A program made the translations under genes and the position numbers. From Chromobacterium sp. IIBBL 290-4 (GTDB taxonomy: Bacteria; Pseudomonadota; Gammaproteobacteria; Burkholderiales; Chromobacteriaceae): a DNA stretch of 64,000 nt. The notes beneath the pieces are model-generated. The model was not told the origin of the DNA. It did no database searches and was given only the letters and a program-made list of their open reading frames with translations. Of this stretch, positions 33,198 to 41,937 are shown piece by piece (position 1 is the first letter of the stretch; every line of letters begins with the position of its first letter). Location: assembly GCF_024207115.1 (NCBI RefSeq), contig NZ_CP100128.1:4588001-4652000 (forward strand), written 5' to 3'.

Positions 33198-33821
33198 ATG
33201 TCGAATAAGCCGCTCAGCGATCAGGACTACCAGCGCCTGTCCGCCACCCTGGATCGCTTCGCCGATCAGCAATGCATGAATCTGGAAAAGCTGGACGGTT
33301 TCTTCGCCTCCCTGCTGGCTGGCCCCGAAGCCATCCGTCCGGCCGAATGCCTGCCGCTGATCCTGGGCGACGCCTTCGACGACGAGGCCGCCTTTCCCAG
33401 CGAGAAATCTCTGGAGCAGTTCGTCGCCCTGCTTCGCGGCCACTGGCAAGACATCGCCGACGCGCTGAACGGCGGCGAATTCCAACCCTGGCTGGACGCC
33501 GACCAGCAAGGCGAGGTCAAGGGCAACGACTGGTGCGAAGGCTTTGTCGCCGGCATGGAGTTGCTGAACGAGGACTGGGGCATGCTGTTCGACTCGCCGG
33601 AAAACGCCCCGCTGCTGGAGCCCATCATGGCGCTGGGCTTTGAACGCCACCCCGATGCCGAGATGCGCCCCTTCGTCGACGGCATCTCCAGCGATTTGCG
33701 CAATGAATTGCTGGCCGCGCTGTCGCCCTCCGTCCACGGCATTCACGACTTTTTCTCCGCGGTTCGCAAGCAATTGGAACAGGAAGAACTGGAGTTGGAG
33801 AAACAGCCGACGCGCCACTGA
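33198..33821 (+). CDS. UPF0149 / YgfB-YecA family protein
   Basis: A 207-aa acidic protein with the YecA/YgfB helical fold signature: MNLEKLDGFFASLLAGPEAI near residue 30, and the WCEGFVAGMEL motif near residue 113. No SEC-C metal-binding tail is present, so it belongs to the short group. Function of the group is poorly defined. No signal peptide. Confidence 0.85.
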   Translation: MSNKPLSDQDYQRLSATLDRFADQQCMNLEKLDGFFASLLAGPEAIRPAECLPLILGDAFDDEAAFPSEKSLEQFVALLRGHWQDIADALNGGEFQPWLDADQQGEVKGNDWCEGFVAGMELLNEDWGMLFDSPENAPLLEPIMALGFERHPDAEMRPFVDGISSDLRNELLAALSPSVHGIHDFFSAVRKQLEQEELELEKQPTRH

Positions 33822-33933
33822 GTCAACCCGCCCAAAGCCATTGCGTTAAGATCAAGTTGAGCGTCAAGACAAAGCCATAGCCAGGCCGCGCAGGGAGCCC
33901 CCTCCGCGGCCTTTATCCGAAGAGGGGAAAAGC

Positions 33934-34764
33934 ATGAATGCAGTCGAAGCCTTGCTGTTCGCGGTGATTCAGGGCGTCAGCGAACTGTTTCCGGTCAGCA
34001 GCCTGGGGCATGGCGTATTGATACCGGATTGGCTGCACTGGTCCATCAACCGGACCCATCCCGACTTCCTGCCCTTCATGGTGATGCTGCATCTGGGCAC
34101 CGCCGCCGCCCTGCTGATTTATTTCCGCCGCGACTGGATCGAACTGATAGGCGGCTGGCTGAAGGCCGGCGGCCGCGCCAGCAATCCGCATGCCCGGCTG
34201 ATGTGGCTGGTGATAGCCGGCACCATCCCGGCCGGCTTGCTCGGACTCGCGCTGGAAAAGCAGTTGCGCGCGCTGTTCACCAGCACCACCGCCGTGCTGA
34301 TTTTCCTGACGCTCAACGGCCTGATGCTGCTGTGGGGCGACAAGCTGAAAAAGAAGACCGCCTCGCACGAGCTTTCTGAACTAAGCTTCGTCGGCGCGAT
34401 CAAGATCGGCGCCGGCCAGGCGCTGGCGCTGCTGCCGGGCTTCTCCCGCTCCGGCGCCACCCTGGTGACCGGCCTCGCCCACGGCCTGGATTACGCCTCT
34501 TCCGCCCGCTTCTCCTTTTTGTTGGCCACCCCCATCATCACAGCCGCCGGCGTGCTGGAAATCCCCAAGCTGGCGCACAAGGGCCACGGCTCTGTCGAGT
34601 GGGGCCTGCTGCTGGCCTGCGGGGCCGTCGCAGGGGTCTGCGCCTACGCCAGCACCTGGTTCCTGATGCGCTACTTCAAGAAAACCGAGATCGAATCCTT
34701 GCGCCCGTTTGGCTTCTACTGCCTGCTGGTGGGCCTGGCCGGACTGGCGGCCAAGTTGATCTGA
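33934..34764 (+). CDS. uppP: Undecaprenyl-diphosphatase UppP (BacA)
   Basis: A 276-aa polytopic membrane protein. The two family motifs are present: GVSELFPVSSLGH (residues about 14-26, with the catalytic Glu) and PGFSRSGAT (about 169-177, catalytic Ser/Arg). It dephosphorylates undecaprenyl pyrophosphate to recycle the lipid carrier of peptidoglycan and O-antigen synthesis. GAGGGG precedes the start. The first motif deviates from the commoner GLTEFLPVSSSGH at several positions. Confidence 0.92.
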   Translation: MNAVEALLFAVIQGVSELFPVSSLGHGVLIPDWLHWSINRTHPDFLPFMVMLHLGTAAALLIYFRRDWIELIGGWLKAGGRASNPHARLMWLVIAGTIPAGLLGLALEKQLRALFTSTTAVLIFLTLNGLMLLWGDKLKKKTASHELSELSFVGAIKIGAGQALALLPGFSRSGATLVTGLAHGLDYASSARFSFLLATPIITAAGVLEIPKLAHKGHGSVEWGLLLACGAVAGVCAYASTWFLMRYFKKTEIESLRPFGFYCLLVGLAGLAAKLI

Positions 34765-34827
34765 TTTGAATGGAAATTGTCTCAACTTGCATTAACTCGG
34801 CATTAACCTAGTATTTTTACTTATTGA

Positions 34828-34863
34828 AACCCAGATAACGCCCTGCTATGCGTTATCTGGGTT
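34828..34863. other. Perfect 13-bp inverted repeat in the uppP-nudix gap
   Basis: AACCCAGATAACG and CGTTATCTGGGTT flank a 10-nt loop. It is followed by only AAAA on the plus strand, so it is not a standard terminator for uppP; it may be an RNA stem in the leader of the Nudix gene or an operator. Confidence 0.5.
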
Positions 34864-34921
34864 AAAATCGCAGCACCGAGGCGAAAATGCCTGCAGCTTT
34901 TCTTTGAAAATTTTTGGAAGA

Positions 34922-35392
34922 ATGAGTGTTTTGGAAGATCGCAAGCATGACCGCATCCCTGCCGATTTGGCTAGACGCGCCACAGCCATCATCGAACTGC
35001 CCGATGGCGTGCTGGTGACGGCCAGCCGAGGGGGACGCTACAACCTGCCGGGCGGCAAAGCCAACCGCGGCGAGCTGCGCTCGCAGGCATTGATTCGAGA
35101 AGTGAGGGAAGAAACCGGTTTACGCATCAATTCGATGCTCTATCTGTTCGATCACATCACGCCGTTCAACGCGCACAAGGTTTATCTGTGCATCGCACAG
35201 GGCCAACCCAAGCCGCAGAACGAGATCGAGCGCATCGCGCTGGTATCCTCGCCCGACACCGATATGGATTTATTCGTGGAAGGCCGGGCCATTCTTCGCC
35301 GCTACGCCAAGTTGCGCAATGAAGAAACGGCCAAAGGCGAAGCCCTGCGCGCCTTGCTGGGCCTGGCTCGCTACATCGCGAAAGTCGATTGA
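34922..35392 (+). CDS. Nudix hydrolase
   Basis: The ATG at 34922 (MSVLEDRK) is chosen; a TTG at 34904 would add six residues. The roughly 156-aa protein has a full Nudix box, GGKANRGELRSQALIREVREETGL, split here only for description: GGKANRGE then REVREETGL, with the metal-binding Glu residues in place. Substrate cannot be told from sequence; the LPGGKANRGE start resembles small NUDIX pyrophosphohydrolases. It is followed by a bidirectional terminator. Confidence 0.88.
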   Translation: MSVLEDRKHDRIPADLARRATAIIELPDGVLVTASRGGRYNLPGGKANRGELRSQALIREVREETGLRINSMLYLFDHITPFNAHKVYLCIAQGQPKPQNEIERIALVSSPDTDMDLFVEGRAILRRYAKLRNEETAKGEALRALLGLARYIAKVD

Positions 35393-35410
35393 CCCTAAAC
35401 AATCGACCAG

Positions 35411-35442
35411 AAAAAAGGACATGCGCAAGCATGTCCTTTTTT
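35411..35442. terminator. Bidirectional terminator
   Basis: AAAAAAGGACATGC-GCAA-GCATGTCCTTTTTT, a perfect 14-bp stem between converging genes. Confidence 0.95.
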
Positions 35443-35452
35443 ATTGCCCCGC

Positions 35453-36046
35453 TTATTTCTTCAGCCAGGCCGCGCTGCCGCTGGCGTTTTTAGCCTGGGC
35501 CTGCACCGCCGCCTCCACTTCCGGCGGCAGATCCACCCAACCCGCCATCTTGGAAAACGACAGCGTCACCGCCATCAGCAGCAAGCCCAGCGGCGCGAAC
35601 AGGAACATGCCCAGCAACACCCGCCACTTGGACACGGCCGCCACCTTGGACAGCGCGTTCACCATCACGATCATGCCGAACAGCGACACCGAGAAATACA
35701 TCCCGGCAGCCGCATCGTCGGGCAACCAGCTGGCCAGTGGCAGAATGAACTGCAAGCCGCTGGCCACCACCACCAGCCCGAACAGCGAGCCGCCGACGTC
35801 GCCCTTGTTCAGCCTCAGCCAGAAAGACATGAAGCGGGAGAAGCCGGCCACCGCCAGCCAGGTCAGCGCCACAGCGTAACCCATCCGCCCGGCGATATTG
35901 TCGCCCAGGTCGCCGGTATCGCCGCTGGCCACCAGCCCCAGCACCGTCAGCATCAAGGCCGGTTGCCACCAGGGGTATTGATAAGCCGCCAGGGGCTTGA
36001 CCCGCAAGCGCAACAGGTCGATCACATCATCGATCAGCAGCCGCAT
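35453..36046 (-). CDS. Multi-pass membrane protein, unknown function
   Basis: A 197-aa protein with about five hydrophobic segments (roughly 28-44, 57-78, 84-104, 115-132, 142-165) and a short Ala-rich C-terminus. The N-terminal segment MRLLIDDVIDLLRLRVKPL is amphipathic, as in YIP1-type proteins; I do not assign a family firmly. It starts 3 bp after purU, so it is likely co-transcribed with it. Confidence 0.7.
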   Translation of the reverse strand: MRLLIDDVIDLLRLRVKPLAAYQYPWWQPALMLTVLGLVASGDTGDLGDNIAGRMGYAVALTWLAVAGFSRFMSFWLRLNKGDVGGSLFGLVVVASGLQFILPLASWLPDDAAAGMYFSVSLFGMIVMVNALSKVAAVSKWRVLLGMFLFAPLGLLLMAVTLSFSKMAGWVDLPPEVEAAVQAQAKNASGSAAWLKK

Positions 36047-36049
36047 GAT

Positions 36050-36913
36050 TTAGTCGAACACCACGGTTTTGTTGCTATACGACAGCACGCGGTTGTCCAG
36101 ATGCCAGCGCACCGCGCGCGACAACACCACTTTCTCCAGGTCGCGGCCCTTCTCCACCAGATCGTCCACCATATCGCGATGCGAAATGCGGGTGACCTCC
36201 TGCTCGATGATCGGACCTTCATCCAGATCTTCTGTCACATAGTGGCTGGTGGCGCCGATCAGCTTCACGCCGCGGGCGAAAGCGCGATGGTAAGGCTTGG
36301 CGCCGTCGAAAGCCGGCAGGAAGCTGTGATGGATATTGATGACGCGGTCCGGGTAGCGCTCGACGAAACCGCTGGACAAGATCTGCATATAGCGCGCCAG
36401 CACGATGAAATCGACGCCGGCCTCTTCCAGCAGACGGAACTGCTCGGCCTCGGCCTCGGCCTTGTTGTCCTTGGTGACCTTGATCACGTGGAAAGGAATG
36501 CCGTTGAACTCCACCAGGCGGCGGCAGGTTTCGTGGTTGGAAATCACCAGAGGGATATCGCAATCCAATTCGCCAATGCGCCAGCGATGCATCAGATCCA
36601 CCAGGCAATGCTCGTACTGAGACACGAAAATCGCCATCCGCGGCTTGCGGCTGGACAGCGAGACTTTCCAGTTCATGCCGTGCTCGTCGGCGATGGGCTG
36701 GAAAGCGGCGGCAAAACTGTCCATCGGCAGCGTGAAGCCGTCCAGATCCCACTGCACCCGCATCAGGAACAGGTTTTCGCTAGTATCCTGATGCTGGTCG
36801 GCATGCATGATGTTGGCATTGTAGGTCATCAGGAAATTGGCGATGGCGGCGACCAGGCCTTTTTTATCCGGCGCGCTGATCAGCAGCGTGGCGGAATGTT
36901 TTGCGTGACTCAT
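36050..36913 (-). CDS. purU: Formyltetrahydrofolate deformylase PurU
   Basis: A 287-aa protein with an N-terminal ACT domain (about 7-85, TLLISAPDKKGLVAAIANFL) and a C-terminal formyltransferase-fold domain. Catalytic motifs of the formyl-THF hydrolase family are visible: NIHHSFLPAFDGAKPYHRAF and the LIGATSHYVTEDLDEGPIIEQ region with its catalytic Asp. It releases formate from 10-formyl-THF. It is followed at 3 bp by a membrane protein gene and preceded by folD on the same strand. Confidence 0.93.
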   Translation of the reverse strand: MSHAKHSATLLISAPDKKGLVAAIANFLMTYNANIMHADQHQDTSENLFLMRVQWDLDGFTLPMDSFAAAFQPIADEHGMNWKVSLSSRKPRMAIFVSQYEHCLVDLMHRWRIGELDCDIPLVISNHETCRRLVEFNGIPFHVIKVTKDNKAEAEAEQFRLLEEAGVDFIVLARYMQILSSGFVERYPDRVINIHHSFLPAFDGAKPYHRAFARGVKLIGATSHYVTEDLDEGPIIEQEVTRISHRDMVDDLVEKGRDLEKVVLSRAVRWHLDNRVLSYSNKTVVFD

Positions 36914-37067
36914 GAATACTTCCGTAAATTAGTTTTACTTGATATTAAAGCAAGCGACGGCGGCTGTCTGCTCCCGGCGGCGCGAAAATAAAATCGCCAC
37001 AGCCCGGCGGCGGCCGTTGGCTGTGGCGTGCGTGCCCGGCTGGCCGGGGGTATCCCGGCTTGCTGGC

Positions 37068-37919
37068 TCAGGCGTTCAGATTGGCTGAATCCAGCGTATT
37101 CTGCAAGAGCGTGGCAATGGTCATCGGGCCGACGCCGCCCGGCACCGGCGTGATGAAGCCCGCCCGCTCGCGCGCCGCGGCGAATTCCACATCGCCGCAC
37201 AGCTTGCCGGTATCCAGGCGATTGACGCCGACATCGATCACCACCGCGCCCGGCTTGATCCATTCACCCTTGACGAAGTTGGGGATGCCCACGCCCACCA
37301 CCAGGATATCGGCGGCAGCCACTTCCTCGGCCAGGTTCTGGGTGGCGCTATGGCAAATCGTCACCGTGGCGCGCGCCAGCAGCATTTCCAGCGCTTGCGG
37401 GCGGCCCACGATATTGGATGCGCCGACGATGACAGCCTTCTTGCCCTTGGGGTCGATGCCATACTCTTCCAGCAGCGTCATCACGCCGCGCGGCGTGCAC
37501 GGGCGCATCAACGGCATTTTGATTACCAGGCGGCCTACATTATAAGGATGGAAACCGTCGATATCCTTTTTCGGATCGATGCGCTCGATAACCGATTGCG
37601 GATCAATATGTTGCGGCAAGGGCAATTGCACCAGAATGCCGTCGACTCCGGCATCGGCGTTCAAGCCATCGATAATATCCAGCAATTGCGCTTGGCTGGT
37701 CGTCGCCGGCAAATCATAAGCCACGGAACGAATACCCGCTTTTTCGCAGGCTTTCTTCTTGGCATTCACATAAACCGCCGAGGCCGGATCTTCGCCAACC
37801 AGGATCACCGCCAATGCCGGCGCGCGTTTGCCATGCAGCAGGCGCTCGCCCACACCTTCGCGCACCTTGTCCAACAGTTTTTCCGATACTGCCTTGCCAT
37901 CAATCAATTGTGCCGACAT
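37068..37919 (-). CDS. folD: Bifunctional methylene-THF dehydrogenase/cyclohydrolase FolD
   Basis: A 283-aa enzyme with the family motifs: [14 protein letters not shown] with catalytic Lys (about residue 54), VQLPLPQHI (about 98-106) and the NADP-binding segment [16 protein letters not shown], then [18 protein letters not shown] at the C-terminus. It interconverts 5,10-methylene-THF and 10-formyl-THF, the substrate of the neighbouring PurU, so the two form a one-carbon pair. Confidence 0.95.
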   Translation of the reverse strand: MSAQLIDGKAVSEKLLDKVREGVGERLLHGKRAPALAVILVGEDPASAVYVNAKKKACEKAGIRSVAYDLPATTSQAQLLDIIDGLNADAGVDGILVQLPLPQHIDPQSVIERIDPKKDIDGFHPYNVGRLVIKMPLMRPCTPRGVMTLLEEYGIDPKGKKAVIVGASNIVGRPQALEMLLARATVTICHSATQNLAEEVAAADILVVGVGIPNFVKGEWIKPGAVVIDVGVNRLDTGKLCGDVEFAAARERAGFITPVPGGVGPMTIATLLQNTLDSANLNA

Positions 37920-38102
37920 CGGTCATCCCCATCGTAATGCAGATAAATAACGGCGGGCATTTTCGCATTTTTTCCGCAGCGCGATAAGACTTGGCTCAAG
38001 TTTATTTTCCTTAACATCAAGATAAATAAAGGAAAAATAATGTATTAGAATAATTCGGCCAATCCATTGCCGCAGACGGATTAAAAATATTCGGCAAAAC
38101 TG

Positions 38103-38131
38103 TTGACAGCCCAAGCGCCCATCTGTAAAGT
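38103..38131 (+). promoter_or_regulatory. Sigma-70 promoter of the tRNA operon
   Basis: TTGACA, 17-bp spacer, TAAAGT; 13 nt upstream of tRNA-Pro. Confidence 0.8.
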
Positions 38132-38144
38132 TGCGCTCTCTGTT

Positions 38145-38221
38145 CGGGGCGTAGCGCAGCCTGGTAGCGCACCTGATTTGGGATCAGGGGGTCGCGAGTT
38201 CGAATCCCGCCGCCCCGACCA
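38145..38221 (+). tRNA. tRNA-Pro (TGG)
   Basis: 77 nt with encoded CCA. Acceptor CGGGGCG/CGCCCCG, anticodon loop TTTGGGA (anticodon TGG), T-loop GTTCGAATC. First in a Pro-Arg-His operon. Confidence 0.97.
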
Positions 38222-38242
38222 GACACAAGCAAGCCCGATAGA

Positions 38243-38319
38243 GCGCCCGTAGCTCAACCGGATAGAGCACCGGCCTTCTAAGCCGGGGGTTACAGGTTCG
38301 ATTCCTGTCGGGCGCACCA
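38243..38319 (+). tRNA. tRNA-Arg (TCT)
   Basis: 77 nt with encoded CCA. Acceptor GCGCCCG/CGGGCGC, anticodon loop CTTCTAA (anticodon TCT), T-loop GTTCGATTC. Confidence 0.97.
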
Positions 38320-38339
38320 AGCAAGCTTGCGAAAACAGT

Positions 38340-38416
38340 GGTGGATGTAGCTCAGTTGGTAGAGTCCCGGATTGTGATTCCGGTTGTCGTGGGTTCGAGT
38401 CCCATCATCCACCCCA
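38340..38416 (+). tRNA. tRNA-His (GTG), copy 1
   Basis: 77 nt including the extra G at -1 that is diagnostic of tRNA-His, opposite C73. Anticodon loop TTGTGAT (anticodon GTG), encoded CCA. Identical in sequence to three further copies in this window. Confidence 0.97.
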
Positions 38417-38425
38417 AGATTCAAG

Positions 38426-38462
38426 GCCGAAAAGCACGATGATTCGTGCTTTTCGGCTTTTT
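38426..38462 (+). terminator. Terminator of the tRNA operon
   Basis: GCCGAAAAGCACGA-TGAT-TCGTGCTTTTCGGC then T5; perfect 14-bp stem. Confidence 0.93.
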
Positions 38463-38623
38463 GCCTTTTCAAAATCTTCAGATGCGATCAGCAACGCCGC
38501 CCAGCCCTGGGAACGTCCGTTGCGGATTTTTGTCTGATTATTTTTTGCTCTTATTTTAAAGAAAGTTTTAATTCTTAATTAATTGTAAATTTTTATTAAT
38601 TTTTGCTAATTTAGGAGTCTCTT

Positions 38624-39730
38624 TTGCAACAGCTGGACATCCTCATCATCTGCGGCACCCGCCCCGCCATCATCAAGCTCGCCCCGCTCTACCACGCGCT
38701 GCAAAAGACCGACTGGGCCGCCCCTTGCTGGCTGCACAGCGGCCAGCACGGCGAACTGGCAAACCAGATGCTGTCCAGCTTTGCCATTCACCCCGATATC
38801 CAGCTGCAAAGACAGGGCGAAAGCCTGTTCGAATTCAGCCAAGGCTTCCGCGCCCAACTGGAAGCCATCATGCAACGCCGCTGGTCGCTGATCATCGTCC
38901 AGGGCGACACCGAAGACGCCTTCATCGGCGCGCTGGCCGGTTTCTATCACCACATCCCGGTCGCCCACGTCGAGGCCGGCTTGCGCACCCACAGGCTGGA
39001 TCGTCCCTTCCCCGAAGAAGGCATCCGCCAGATGATCAGCCGCATCGCCCGTTTCCATTTCGCCCCCACCGAGAAAGCCAAGCACGATCTGATGGCTGAA
39101 TTGGGCGACAGCGGCGATATCGTCGCCACCGGCAACACCGTAGTGGACGCGCAGCGCTGGATAGCCGAACGCCACGCCATCCGCCGGCGCGCAGACGGCA
39201 AAGGCCACCTGCTGCTCACCCTGCACCGCCGCGAAAACTGGGGCCACGAGCTCGAAACCCTGTGCGGCGCCATCGCCGACATCGCCGCGAACCACCCCGA
39301 TTTGCCCATCCTGTTTCCGGTCCATCCCAATCCGGCTGTCAAAACGCCGGTTCATCGCCTGCTGGGCCATTTGCCCAACATCAAGCTGACCGAGCCGCTG
39401 AACTATCTGGCCATGCAGCAAGCGCTGGCAGACGCCTGGCTGGTGATGACCGATTCCGGCGGCTTGCAGGAGGAGGCGCCGACTTTCGGCGCGCCCCTGC
39501 TGGTGCTGAGAGAGGAAACCGAGCGCCCCGAGGCGGTGCAAGCCGGCTGCGCCCGCATCGCCGGGACCCAGCGGGAAAGAATCCTGTTTGAATTCCAGCG
39601 CCTGCGGGACAACCCCGAGCTGCACCGCGCCATGCAAGCCGCCAGCAACCCCTTTGGCGACGGCCGCGCCTGCGAACGCATCGTCACTCATCTGGAACAG
39701 GTTTTGCTTGCCTGTCCGGAGGTGGCATGA
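38624..39730 (+). CDS. wecB: UDP-N-acetylglucosamine 2-epimerase (WecB)
   Basis: A 368-aa enzyme with a TTG start, AGGAG 6 nt upstream. Family motifs: CGTRPAIIKLAPL at the N-terminus, VQGDTEDAFIGALAGFY, HVEAGLRTH (about 115-123), PFPEEGIRQM, and DSGGLQEEA (about 284-292). It makes UDP-ManNAc. The gene is the first of a four-gene overlapping operon with nfrB, nfrA and a ybcH-like gene, consistent with ManNAc supply for the NfrB-type exopolysaccharide rather than a general enterobacterial-antigen role. Confidence 0.92.
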   Translation: MQQLDILIICGTRPAIIKLAPLYHALQKTDWAAPCWLHSGQHGELANQMLSSFAIHPDIQLQRQGESLFEFSQGFRAQLEAIMQRRWSLIIVQGDTEDAFIGALAGFYHHIPVAHVEAGLRTHRLDRPFPEEGIRQMISRIARFHFAPTEKAKHDLMAELGDSGDIVATGNTVVDAQRWIAERHAIRRRADGKGHLLLTLHRRENWGHELETLCGAIADIAANHPDLPILFPVHPNPAVKTPVHRLLGHLPNIKLTEPLNYLAMQQALADAWLVMTDSGGLQEEAPTFGAPLLVLREETERPEAVQAGCARIAGTQRERILFEFQRLRDNPELHRAMQAASNPFGDGRACERIVTHLEQVLLACPEVA

Positions 39731-41937
39731 CGGAATTGCCCTGGCTGGATATTTTCTCGACCTATTTATTTGGACTGAAGCTGATCGCCATCGGCCTGGC
39801 GATCATCATGCTGCTCAGCGGCCTGGACGACCTGGTGATCGATCTCGCCTACTGGAGCCGCCGTCTATGGCGCGCGCTCACCATCTATCGCCGCCACGAC
39901 AGGCTGGACTACCAGGCGCTGTATCAGCCGGAGGAAAAGCCGCTGGCCATCATGGTGCCGGCCTGGCATGAAACCGGCGTCATCGGCAATATGGCCGAGC
40001 TGGCCGCGCGCACGCTGGATTACGAGAACTACCATATTTTCGTCGGCACCTACCCCAACGACCCGGACACCCAGCGCGACGTGGACGAAGTCTGCGCCCG
40101 CTTCCCCAATGTCCACAAAGTGGTGTGCGCCCGCCCCGGCCCCACCAGCAAAGCCGATTGCCTGAACAATGTGCTGGACGCCATTTTCCAGTTCGAGCGC
40201 CGCGCCGGCGTGGCTTTCGCCGGCTTCATCCTGCACGACGCCGAGGATGTGGTCTGCGATATGGAGCTGCGGCTGTTCAATTATCTGGTTGGCCGCAAGG
40301 ACCTGATCCAGGTGCCGGTCTACCCGCTGGAGCGGCGCTGGACCAACTTCACCAGCCTGCACTATCTGGATGAATTCGCGGAACTGCACGGCAAGGACGT
40401 GCCGGTGCGCGAGGCGCTGGCCGGCCAGGTGCCCAGCGCCGGCGTCGGCACCTGCTTCAGCCGCCGCGCCATCTTGGCGTTGCTGCAAGAAGGCGATGGC
40501 CGCGCCTTCGACATCCAGAGCCTGACCGAGGACTACGACATCGGCTTCCGGCTCAAGGCCCGCGGCATGAGCGAGATTTTCGTCCGCTTCCCGGTGATGA
40601 AAGACACCCAGGCCGGCCGCGCCGCCTTCGGCCGCAGCCGGCGCGAGGCCAGCGTGGTGTGCGTGCGCGAATACTTCCCCGACACCCTGCAGGCGGCCAT
40701 CCGCCAGAAGTCGCGCTGGATCGTCGGCATCGTCTACCAGGGCTCGAAAACCCATCGCTGGACCCGCAATCACCGGCTCAATTACTTCCTGTGGCGCGAC
40801 CGCAAGGGCGCCATCAGCAATTTCACCAGTTTTCTCGCCTCGCTGATCCTGCTGCAATTGCTGGCCCTGCTGGCCTATCAGACCTTCTGGCCCGACGCCT
40901 ACCATTTCCTGTCCATTTTCGAAGGCGACTGGTGGCTGCATACCCTGCTGCTGATCAATCTGGGCCTGATGGCCAACCGCATGCTGCAGCGGGTGATTTT
41001 CGTCAGCGGCTATTACGGCCTGGCGCAAGGCCTGATGGCCATCCCCCGATTGTTTTGGGGCAATTTCATCAACTTCATGGCCAACTGGCGCGCGCTGCGG
41101 CAAATCATCGAGCAAGGCGACCCGCGCCGCGTGGCCTGGGACAAGACCAGCCACGATTTCCCCTCAGTGGGCGGCGACAACCGCTCCCGCCGGCCGCTGG
41201 GCGGCATTCTGCTGGAAATGGGCTTGATCAGTCCGGAGACGCTGAACGAAGCACTGCAACATCAGGGCCAAGGCCTACGGCTGGGCAGCTGGCTGGTGCA
41301 CCACGACAAGTTGCGCGCCGACGATCTGGCGCGCGCGCTGGCCGCGCAAAGCGGAGTCGAGCGCGATCATCTAGACGCTTACCGCCTCCCGCCGCAGCTG
41401 ATCGCGCAACTGCCCGCCGCGCTGGCGCTGCACTATGCCGTAATGCCGCTGCGCGAGGAGAACGGCCTGCTGTTGCTGGCCAGCGAAAGCGATATCGACC
41501 CGGTGTCGCTGGCCGCGCTGGGACGCAGGCTCAAACGGCCAGTCGCCTACTGCATCGTGCCCAAGGGGCAAGTGACGATTGGGCTGCGCCTGCACTACGC
41601 GCGCGTCTCAGGCGATGACCCGCGCGACGCGCTCAACCGCGCCATCGCCGAAGGCAAGCTGACGGTGCGGCAGAGCGTCAAACTATGGCGGCATTACGAA
41701 TCCCGCCAGTTGCTGTTCGTTGAGATCTTGATGGCCCTCGGACATCTGGACGCCGCCGCCCTCAAATCCATCCTGCTGCGCCACCTGCACGGCCAGCAAA
41801 GCCTCGGCGGCTTTCTGGTGGCCAGCGGCATCGTCAGCCAAAGCACGCTGGACCAGGCGCTACGTTTGCAGCGCGAACTGCAGGCCGATATGGGCGAATT
41901 GATCGCAGGCCAGGCGCAAACCGTGGAGGCCGAATGA
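39727..41937 (+). CDS. nfrB: NfrB-like glycosyltransferase with MshEN c-di-GMP domain
   Basis: The 736-aa protein has an N-terminal membrane helix (about 14-36) and a GT2 domain (about 70-330: substrate Asp in LHDAED, acceptor-site TEDYDIGFR, and QKSRW, the QxxRW-type motif). Membrane helices follow (about 355-470), then a C-terminal MshEN/GspE-N domain (about 485-625: LGGILLEMGLISPETLNEAL, LGSWLVHHDKLRADDLARAL). In E. coli, NfrB is a c-di-GMP-activated synthase of the N4 phage receptor polysaccharide. The start overlaps wecB by ATGA. Confidence 0.9.
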   Translation: MTELPWLDIFSTYLFGLKLIAIGLAIIMLLSGLDDLVIDLAYWSRRLWRALTIYRRHDRLDYQALYQPEEKPLAIMVPAWHETGVIGNMAELAARTLDYENYHIFVGTYPNDPDTQRDVDEVCARFPNVHKVVCARPGPTSKADCLNNVLDAIFQFERRAGVAFAGFILHDAEDVVCDMELRLFNYLVGRKDLIQVPVYPLERRWTNFTSLHYLDEFAELHGKDVPVREALAGQVPSAGVGTCFSRRAILALLQEGDGRAFDIQSLTEDYDIGFRLKARGMSEIFVRFPVMKDTQAGRAAFGRSRREASVVCVREYFPDTLQAAIRQKSRWIVGIVYQGSKTHRWTRNHRLNYFLWRDRKGAISNFTSFLASLILLQLLALLAYQTFWPDAYHFLSIFEGDWWLHTLLLINLGLMANRMLQRVIFVSGYYGLAQGLMAIPRLFWGNFINFMANWRALRQIIEQGDPRRVAWDKTSHDFPSVGGDNRSRRPLGGILLEMGLISPETLNEALQHQGQGLRLGSWLVHHDKLRADDLARALAAQSGVERDHLDAYRLPPQLIAQLPAALALHYAVMPLREENGLLLLASESDIDPVSLAALGRRLKRPVAYCIVPKGQVTIGLRLHYARVSGDDPRDALNRAIAEGKLTVRQSVKLWRHYESRQLLFVEILMALGHLDAAALKSILLRHLHGQQSLGGFLVASGIVSQSTLDQALRLQRELQADMGELIAGQAQTVEAE

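Noticed and set aside
35444..36991. A 515-codon plus-strand frame opposite purU and its neighbour
   Set aside because: His/Gln-rich shadow of two well-supported minus-strand genes.
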